Shown piece after piece: positions 30,216-37,011 of a stretch of DNA of 37,011 nucleotides (its first letter is position 1; every line of letters starts with the position of its first letter). This DNA comes from Echinostoma caproni (lineage: Eukaryota > Platyhelminthes > Trematoda > Plagiorchiida > Echinostomatidae), in NCBI GenBank assembly GCA_900618425.1, contig UZAN01042568.1, positions 10,330-47,340 of the forward strand. Reading direction: 5' to 3'. The position numbers and the translations under genes were made by a program. Below the pieces are notes generated by a model. The model was given only the letters and a program-made list of their open reading frames with translations. It was not told the DNA's origin and searched no databases.

Positions 30216-30629
30216 AGTAGCCAAAACCCTGAACGAACGGAAATATATATTCGAATTATGAGAATGTCGACCTAGTGTCCAATGTGTTTTCTATTCGTTT
30301 TCATCAGAGACTCACAACTTCATCAAAATCTGATCTGTCTCCATACCGTCTCTCATTCCTCTGGAAGTCAACGGCTCAGGTTTTTGAGTTCCCTTGTTAC
30401 CTCCCTTTCCGCAGTTTCTGCAAAGCTGACTTTTCATCATCCGTGTTCCTTAGATCAGTCAATTTTGAGAGCCGCCTCATTCAACTAGGTTTTTCTTCCC
30501 TCATCTAAACAAATTTGAAATCTGCAAATCTATGAACAATACCCGGAACCGATTTCAAATATCCCCTCCCCTCTCTACTTTCATGACCTCCGTTAGATCA
30601 ACGGGTCAATCAGTTCTTTTAAAATTCCG

Positions 30630-30671
<42 letters not shown>
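30630..30671. repeat. ATT microsatellite
   Basis: About 14 uninterrupted ATT units. Confidence 0.95.
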
Positions 30672-30830
30672 TCGTAACCAGGATTGTAAAACCGGAAAGT
30701 TCGATTTTCGATCTGCATTTCGGTCAATCGAATGCTTCATCTATCCAGTGTTACTGTTGGTTTTCGATCCATCGGCTCAGGTCAAACGAGTAACTATATG
30801 GAACGCCCGCTTTGTGTGTTCTGCTCCAAC

Positions 30831-30851
30831 TCACACACACACACACACACC
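30831..30851. repeat. CA microsatellite
   Basis: Ten CA units. Confidence 0.95.
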
Positions 30852-31758
30852 AGTTGCAAGAACTCGAGGAGGTGAATGGAGTTTCTAGGGGGTGTGTTTT
30901 CATGAAGTGATGGACTCTCCGGAGGCACAAAACTAGCAAGCGGAAGCAACGCACACTGTGGAAGATTCAACATTCATTCAGACACAACCAAGCAACGCAA
31001 AATTGCACAATAAATTTAACTGGCAATAAATTTAAGGACAGTGTAGGGCTAACTGTTAATGTGTACGCACCGGATGACGGGGCGGGGGTGGGGTTGGGGG
31101 GGAGGAGTTGAGTTTATAGGTGATCAGTAATATTGCTTCGCAAAGAGCTAAGAGTATTGTCCAAGTATGGTCACGTAACAGTTGTAAGTGAAATGACAAA
31201 GTATTCAAGTGATTAGAGCTTCATTCTCTGATTACTTGGGATTTGTGCAATCGGAATCAACATGCATGTACGTTTCAGGACAAACATCAATGACGGAATA
31301 GAAAGTCACTTTCAAAGAGCAAATCTATACCGAATGTTGCCTCTTTCTAACTGTTGGTGTTGATTCAGCCGGACTCCTCGGCTTATTGTGTTGCTCTGTA
31401 AAATCCTTGGTTGGTCCACAAGTCAAGAGAATTTCATTGGCAACTGTTCCACAATTTGCGGTTGATCGTATATGCAAATTTCGTGTGCACTGTGATGATA
31501 TGATATTTCCATCTATTTCTCGGTTGTGAGCTACTCAAAAAAAGCTAGGGCGTACAGAAAAATAGCCTTGTAATGCACCTTCCGGATTCCCAGTCCTCGT
31601 CAGTATACTGAGAAGTGATATCAAATTCTGTTAAACGGGACACAGAACGAGCTGACATGTGAGCAACATGACAATCGTACAGATAAAAAATCACAATAAT
31701 GCCGTCTAGTTTTTTTTCCGGGTTAATCTCAAAAAGGTATCTTCCAACATAGAGTGAG

Positions 31759-31779
31759 ACAGAGAGAGAGAGAGAGAGA
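31759..31779. repeat. AG microsatellite
   Basis: Ten AG units. Confidence 0.95.
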
Positions 31780-32250
31780 AACAAGGGGATTTCTCATTAC
31801 CATGCCGTCGTTTCCTTTGATTTGAACTTTACTTCAAAATGGGCGTTTATATACACAGAAAATCGGTTTGTTTGGGTGCATTCCAAGGGGATAGAAAGGG
31901 TCAAATTGGGCTCGCGTACACAGTCGCACAAGTATTGAACAGTTTCATGAAGGAACAAAAGGAATCAGCGCTAAAAGAACAGTTGATGGTAACTCACGGA
32001 ACTTCAGTTCGCAACGTCCTTATGAAGCGAAACAAATACTTTGAACACGATGCAGAATACAGAACATCAATCAGTCATATTCCAATATTGTGGTAAACCG
32101 GATTTTGCATGCATGAACCTCGAGGGTGCTCCGGTTTGATAAATCTTTGGGGTTTCTCTGATCTGATGTGTCCGCCTGTCATAAGGTCTCGGTTAAATAT
32201 TAATCGTTCGAATTGTTGTTTGGCAGACTGAAGTCCTATGCTGAAATTGT

Positions 32251-32388
32251 GAAAATTTCGACAGCCTTTGTGGGATTCGAACCCAAGAATGGTGGCCTCA
32301 TAGCTTATCTGGTAGAGTGTGCGCTGTACCAAAGTGTAGGCGGAGTCCATGCGTGGGTTTGAGTCCCACCTAGGCCGCTGAAATTTTC
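32251..32388. repeat. Palindromic tRNA-derived repeat with facing Pol III boxes
   Basis: The left end GAAAATTTC (32251-32259) is mirrored by GAAATTTTC (32380-32388). The left arm contains a minus-strand B box (complement of 32270-32285, GGGTTCGAATCCCAC) and the right arm a plus-strand B box (32353-32369, GTGGGTTTGAGTCCCAC). Between them a good plus-strand A box, TAGCTTATCTGGTAGAGTG (32301-32319), lies about 36 bases before the right B box, normal tRNA spacing. The ends GGCCT (32294-32298) and AGGCC (32372-32376) can form an acceptor-like stem. The anticodon arm does not pair, so it is a tRNA-derived repeat and not a tRNA gene. Confidence 0.65.
32293..32377 (+). pseudogene. tRNA-like sequence, no functional anticodon arm
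   Basis: Acceptor-like GGCCT/AGGCC pairing, a D-arm with TAGCTTATCTGGTAGAG and a T-arm with a 5-bp GTGGG/CCCAC stem and TTTGAGT loop are present. The region between (32320-32349) cannot be folded into a 5-bp anticodon stem with a 7-base loop, so the amino acid identity cannot be read. Confidence 0.5.
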
Positions 32389-33295
32389 ATCAATTCAACA
32401 TAAAAATAATTATCAGTTTCCAATATTCATCTGTGAACATGACCCCTAAGCCCATGTATTCGTTCGGTTCTGCGGATACATTTCTCAGAGACATGTTCTT
32501 CCGGTCTTAGGATACCAAATATCTATTGTTTTTGTTTAAATTTACCTGAACAAATTCACTGATCCTACTCATCACTCATACATCCCCTGTCTGACAAATC
32601 GATTAAACTTAGCTTTTATTTAATTGCCTCACATTGGAATTTTATTAAGTCCATGTCCATCAGTGTTCTGCAATCCTGGGTTCAGATCAACAAATGCCAT
32701 CCATGTTTCTATTTTTTCTGTTTCTATTTGATCGATCATACCAGGAATTTAAACTATGTGAAAACTGAGATTCAATGAACGATAATCATTGTTTTATCAG
32801 TTCTGCAAAGCAAAGAAGACATTTCAATTGTTTTATCAGGACTATGCTGTTCGAAGAAATGCCCTGTTAATTACTGTTCTCAATTATGTTTCTTCCCCTG
32901 TTAACCATTAGACTACTCATGAGTAGCATTCAGTGTTTAATTTCTCAACAGTTTAACTGTCCTTTTTTCGTTCATCCCGTGGCATCTATAATGATGACGT
33001 TTATATATTCTGATGCCGTATTTACCGGACTTTTAACGCTGTGATTACCATATGTTTATTCCCAAGGTTGCATTTCCCATTGGCATTAACACTTTCTGAT
33101 CGTTTGTTCTGCGAGTAGAAACCTGGCGCCACCAGGGACCAAGCCGTAGACTACCCCACCGTTGACACACCCACTTGCCGTAAGATTGCTTATTCCTTAT
33201 ATCAATGTTGCTCTCCTATACGCATACTATTGATTAACACCACCCTTAAGGGATTGCATTCCTATATGTTAGCATTAACTAAACTTCATCTAAAT
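32389..33295. other. Non-coding stretch
   Basis: AT-rich; no gene or element is recognised. Confidence 0.4.
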
Positions 33296-33464
33296 CCATT
33301 ATTCTGTCAGAGAAATCTGAAAGTGACTAAGACAGATCTGTTTCTTTCGATACTTCTCATCAGGCCAATACAGTACACACAATCGAACATGTATAGACAC
33401 AAAACATAACGTGATAATCCATAATGTAAGTAGACATACAGTTATTGTGATGATTGATGTTGAG
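33296..33464 (-). repeat. Penelope-like terminal repeat, sense orientation
   Basis: Inverted match of 35911-36075 with only scattered differences. Relative to the Penelope coding sequence (minus strand, 35.24-35.88 kb) it lies downstream and reads in sense. On the minus strand it carries GCCTGATGAGAAG, then GAAACAGATCTGTC (complement of 33329-33366). This gives a CTGATGA core, a GAAAC box, and a self-complementary ACAGATCTGT ending at a GTC triplet, the ingredients of a minimal hammerhead. Helix II and stem I do not pair convincingly. Confidence 0.6.
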
Positions 33465-33544
33465 GACTGTGTCCGGATGGACCAGTCAAGGATGAGTCAA
33501 ACTGATGTCTGTTTCACGATCTTATCGACAGCAGTAGGGTTTTG

Positions 33545-35236
33545 ACAGATTGTTTTTTGCTGTGTGGGACCAACTCCAAAACGCCGGATTGTACAACGGA
33601 TTTGGACAGTGTTATTGCAGCATTTATCCACCAATCAAGCAATGCGATTACGCCATTTGTTTTGGACGATGCCGTTCAAGTAGAGGCCGTCTCGAAAGAA
33701 GAAACTCTTTAGCTTTTGCGTACCGTGAAAACCACGTGCAGTGTTGGTCCCGATGGTCTTTCATCTTCCCTTCTGAAATATGGGGCCTATTCTCTCAGTA
33801 AAATATTCACATCATTTTTGAACAATTCCTTAAAAACCTGCTCTGTACCACATTGTTGGAAACCAGTAACAATTGTTCCCATTCCCAAATCCTGTACTTC
33901 AAACGTTCTAACCAACCGCTTTCGTCCAATTGCTTTAACCTCTGTTGTTCTTAAGCGCATTCAGTCCTCCATTATGTCCCATATGATCCCCTTCAGTTTG
34001 CTTATAAATCAAACAGAGACATGCAGGATGCAGTTTCCTCTCTTTTACATAAAATTACCAAATCCTTGCATAACTCTGCGAAATCTGTCCGTTGTGTTTC
34101 TCAACTACTCATCTGCTTTTGATTCTATTCCCCGTTCCCTTCTTCTTCATAAACTGGAGACCTTTGGTTGTCCTAGACAGTTATTACCTTGGCTTGCCGA
34201 TTACTTCTCCGGGAGAACTCCGTGTACCAGGTTAGGTTGAAGGAAATCCAAACCGTTTTTAAACAGCTCTGGAGTACTCCAAGGTGCAGTTTTTTCCCCA
34301 TACTTATTTTCTACTGATATTAGTAACTTGTCTGCTTGCGCCCCTATTTCTCCCTTCAAGTATGCTGACGATGTGGTCTTGTGCCAGGCTATCTCTGACC
34401 CTTCTGGTCTTCCACAATTTTCTGACAACTTGGATAACGTCCAACGGTTTTCCGCCACATCGGGCCTATCTCTTAATCGGAAGCATCTATTAATACCTCC
34501 AAATGTTTCGAATGTCTTTTTACACTGTCACGCTCTTCTTTCCCATCTGAACCGGTGTCGATTGGTTTCGAACCAGTATCCCGAGTAAACTGTATTAAAT
34601 ACCTGGGCGTTTTTATTGATACTAATCTTCACTGGACCTCTCACATTCAACACATCATCAGTAAGTTTCGACGACTTTCTTTTCGTATCCGTAAACCTCG
34701 TCAGTTTCGTATTCCAAAAACAAATATTTCCAACTTTGTGTATCAGTGTGTTTTCCCTATTTTACTTTATTGTTCACCTGTTATTTTCCCCAACCTCCTT
34801 AAGAAAGATTTTAATTTGTTTCGATGTGGATTGATGATCATTAGCCGTGTCTCTTCAATCCCACTAAAGGAGTTGATAACTAACCTATGCGAACGTCATT
34901 GAAATGCATGTGAAAAGTTTGCGCATAAGATTCTCATCGACCCCACACATCCGCTACACGCTGACCTAACTTCCTGTTGTTCCCATCCCTCAACTAGATC
35001 ACAATATCGTTGTGTTCCCTCTAGAATAAACATTTATCGTAACTTCACAGTACCCTCATTAACGCGTATTCTTATTAACAAAGAACAAGGTTTTCACACA
35101 ATTTGTTAACAGTTTTGGAACTTAAATCTCTTTTTTCATTGTTATTTTCGCTTTCTCCCTTACTCCAAACTGTATATTTTTAAAATGAAATGTGGGCTTC
35201 ATGCTTGCAGAAGTTATTACAATACAATACAATACA
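33545..35236 (+). mobile_element. CR1/Pido-like non-LTR element copy 3, inserted in the Penelope copy
   Basis: Plus strand. Order: YPPIKQCDY and the pre-RT helix (about 33625-33720); VGPDGLSSSLLKYGAYSLSK (about 33745-33805); PHCWKPVTIVPIPKS; LTNRFRPIALTSVVLKRI (33910-33962). Next comes motif A VVFLNYSSAFDSIPRS (about 34093-34140), where the catalytic aspartate is asparagine, then ETFGCPRQLLPWLADYFSGR. YADD is intact at 34361-34372. SRVNCIKYLGVFIDTNLHW and the thumb follow (KFRRLSFRIRKPRQFRIPK, about 34660-34725). The C-terminal end includes SCCSHPSTRSQYR. Frameshifts lie near 33730, 34000, 34240 and 34580. The 3' end is an AATAC pentamer run (35217-35236), directly followed by Penelope coding sequence. 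No endonuclease: 5'-truncated. Confidence 0.85.
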
Positions 35237-35880
35237 CTATTGGTTGGTTTAGCCTGATCGCGGTCGCTTCGGCTGTGCACAGAATTCTTTGTCTCAATCC
35301 TTGTGATCGGTTAAATGCTACCCGGTAGATGACCTTGAATGCCCCCCTTACGTGTCAGTTCGTGATCCGTGTCGAGTGCGTGGGCTAGGGTTGGCACTAG
35401 TCGCAATTTTATTGATCCCTCTTGATAGCCAAGCTGGACAGTGTTCTTGAATTCTCTCTCTGCTAATCGCCAAGTGGTTCTTCCTACGTATTCCGCTCCG
35501 CAGGAGCAGAAATAGGAGTACACACAAAATGAAGTAAACTGACTAGGCAACTTGTCTTTGAGTTGTAACCGCAGCGCAAGCTTCGTAGTCAGGGCGAGAC
35601 AGAGTGTAGCAGCAAAGAAAGTTCATTCAATGGCCTGGAATAATCGACGAGTTAGTGTTTCGGCTAGCACATCCCTCTTGAAATCAATTGGTGCACAAAC
35701 CCTTTTCTTAGGGACCGTAGAACGACAGGGCTGAGAATCAGTCACAATGCGCCAATTGATGAGGCTTTCTGGATGGCCGTTTTCCCTTAACGTGTTGCCT
35801 ATCCGAAGCAGTTCATCTGGAAGCTCTTTGGAGGAGCAGATTTGTCTGGCTGTATGGACCAGTAAACGCACCAAATTTCA
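35237..35880 (-). pseudogene. Penelope-like element C-terminus: linker plus GIY-YIG endonuclease
   Basis: Minus strand from 35874. RLLVHTARQICSSKELPDEL and IGNTLRENGHPESLINWRIV form the linker after the RT. VPKKRVCAPIDFKRDVLAET and LTRRLFQAIE follow, then an in-frame TGA (35623-35625). The same frame goes on as TFFAATLCL, LQLKDKLPSQFTSFCVYSYF and CSCGAEYVGRTTWRLAERE, the GIY-YIG nuclease core with YVG and the following arginine. After HALDTDHELTRKG a frame change leads to FKVIYRVAFNRSQGLRQRIL and CTAEATAIRLNQP (35334-35240), the usual Penelope C-terminus. The RT is missing (5' truncation at about 35880), and CR1-like copy 3 abuts the C-terminal end. In autonomous elements the nuclease nicks the target for priming. 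Confidence 0.85.
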
Positions 35881-35910
35881 TTGCTGTTACATTGGTACGA
35901 AGATGTGAAA

Positions 35911-36075
35911 ATCAGCATCAATCGTCATAATAACTGTATGAGTACTTACATTACGGATTATCACTGTGTTGTGTCTATACATGTGTGATTGTGTGTACTG
36001 TATTGGCCTGATGAGAAGTATCGAAAGAAACAGATCTGTCTTAGCCACTTTCAGACTTCTCTGACAGAACAATGG
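35911..36075 (+). repeat. Penelope-like terminal repeat, inverted copy upstream
   Basis: Same repeat as 33296-33464 but in the opposite orientation, placed just upstream (on the minus strand) of the truncated Penelope coding region. Its hammerhead-like core is on the plus strand: CCTGATGAGAAG at 36008-36019, then GAAACAGATCTGTC (36027-36040). The core region is identical in the two copies although other positions differ. An inverted terminal repeat beside a 5'-truncated body is an arrangement known from Penelope-like elements. Confidence 0.6.
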
Positions 36076-37011
36076 GAATATTTTGTAACCTAAATCCATT
36101 GTACTTTCCTTCTCTATCGTTTTATTCCGGAACGGAACTGTATTGTAAGCCTTCTCCATACCATACTGTATCCTCTCCCTATTTGAATTTCACTGTTGCG
36201 CTACTGTTACGCTTAGTTGTCTGCTGGGTAGATCTTTTTCCAACCATTGCTGTCACGGACGTTTACTGCTGCCCTTTAATTTGGTTGCTTACCTGGCGGT
36301 AAGTTACTTTTTCTGTTTTTATTATTACTGTATGACTTTAGAACCACGATTCATACCATTTGTCGATAAACAGTGTTACTTTATTGGACTTCGTTCCACT
36401 GTCCGTAGCCGTGTTCTGCCCATATCGTACGTAAAGCTATCCAGACTAAGTTATCGAAGAATTCCAGTCTGCTAAGGCGTGACAGCACATGACTTATTCC
36501 AAACATTAGTAGATATCTGTTCACCGTACACAAACCTAAACAAATTAATACACTGTACTGCAATTCCTTGTGCTCTTCTAAGGCAGCTATCAGGTTGTAC
36601 AAGCAGATATTGATGTGTTTGCCTGAATGACTGTACAAACCTCGAATCGTGTATGCTTTCTGTTAACGTGGCTTAGTTGTGGGCCAGTAAACTCATCACG
36701 TTTGAAAAACATAACTAACGAATGTCCGGAAATAAGCAACAGTCCGCGGAGACGAAAATTATCACAAAATAAATATCAAAACTAAAGGGAGTCAATTGGT
36801 ATTCGTGAAGTTTGTTTAGGCAGATCTGATCCCCCAAAACCAACATTTGCATCAATCTGACAACGCACATCCTTCCTATCATGCCATCGTAATTATAACC
36901 CAAAAACTGACCAATTTGGAAGATATCTCTTAAAACTGGTGCACCAAAACTGTCAGATACATAACTGGGGGCACTTTTTGCTGTCAAAGAATGTACTATC
37001 TGAATCTCTGT
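36076..37011. other. Non-coding stretch to window end
   Basis: No gene or element is recognised. Open frames on both strands (60-90 codons) overlap each other and have no known motif. Confidence 0.4.

Larger units (their letters stand above)
30216..32250. other. Non-coding stretch with several simple repeats
   Basis: No gene is recognised. Contents: an ATT run (30630-30671), a CA run (30831-30851), a G-rich tract (31083-31103) and an AG run (31759-31779). A plus-strand open frame at 31839-32096 (85 codons, MGVYIHRKSVCLGA...) has no motif I recognise. Confidence 0.4.

Noticed and set aside
30532..30888. 118-codon plus frame with a leucine run that looks like a membrane segment
   Set aside because: The leucine run is the ATT microsatellite and the histidine/threonine run is the CA microsatellite.
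32293..32377. Functional tRNA gene
   Set aside because: A and B boxes are good, but no anticodon stem can be formed and the sequence is part of a palindromic repeat.
1..37011. CRISPR array, bacterial operon or prophage
   Set aside because: The elements present, microsatellites and long non-coding stretches are those of a metazoan genome; no regular spacer array or prokaryotic gene is seen. The 21-bp array at 26.9 kb has no unique-spacer structure.

Overview
The window reads as a repeat-dense piece of a flatworm genome, most probably a digenean trematode. The basis is the mix of elements: RTE-type non-LTR retrotransposons with a trematode-style endonuclease and a C-terminal cysteine/tryptophan-rich tail, a CR1/Pido-like non-LTR family present in three copies, Penelope-like elements with a GIY-YIG endonuclease, and a small tRNA-headed SINE that carries a hammerhead ribozyme, as the SM-alpha type repeats of schistosomes do. 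The base composition looks too GC-rich for Schistosoma, so a fluke such as an opisthorchiid, fasciolid or paragonimid fits better (inference). I found no intact host gene, exon chain, rRNA or functional tRNA. Every recognisable coding stretch is a broken transposable-element gene.

Layout. 1-1.03 kb: RTE 3' half, minus strand. 2.56-2.77 kb: 207-bp palindrome made of two head-to-head hammerhead-bearing repeats. 3.27-3.67 and 11.45-11.98 kb: two inverted copies of an unnamed dispersed repeat. 4.7-7.84 kb: CR1-like copy 1 (minus), split by an RTE copy (5.09-6.58 kb, plus). 8.24 kb: possible Penelope-type hammerhead. 8.73-8.88 kb: RTE 3' tip. 9.77-10.98 kb: a second, unrelated non-LTR reverse transcriptase. 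13.09-14.70, 18.76-19.22, 27.34-27.62 and 29.50-29.83 kb: solo-LTR-like repeats. 14.8-15.59 kb: a second RTE subfamily. 16.55-16.97 kb: Penelope fragments in opposite orientations. 16.96-17.98 kb: a 1,019-bp unit with 192-bp near-identical inverted ends. 20.1-23.47 kb: CR1-like copy 2 with endonuclease and reverse transcriptase, interrupted by foreign DNA ending in a hammerhead SINE. 23.7-23.87 kb: a long CATA microsatellite. 26.92-27.10 kb: 21-bp phased repeats arranged as an inverted repeat. 28.3-28.48 kb: the best hammerhead SINE. 30.17 and 32.25-32.39 kb: tRNA-like repeats. 33.3-36.08 kb: a Penelope-like copy (minus) with inverted terminal repeats, split by CR1-like copy 3 (plus).

The most distinctive system is the hammerhead family. 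Four occurrences (2.6 kb minus, 2.7 kb plus, 21.94 kb plus, 28.35 kb minus) share the same segment lengths of 6-7-14-5-7-6 nt (stem I, core, helix II, GAAAC box, helix III/cleavage triplet, stem I). One of them sits directly behind a Pol III-type tRNA head. The remaining sequence between elements is AT-rich, carries microsatellites, and shows nothing I can call a gene.
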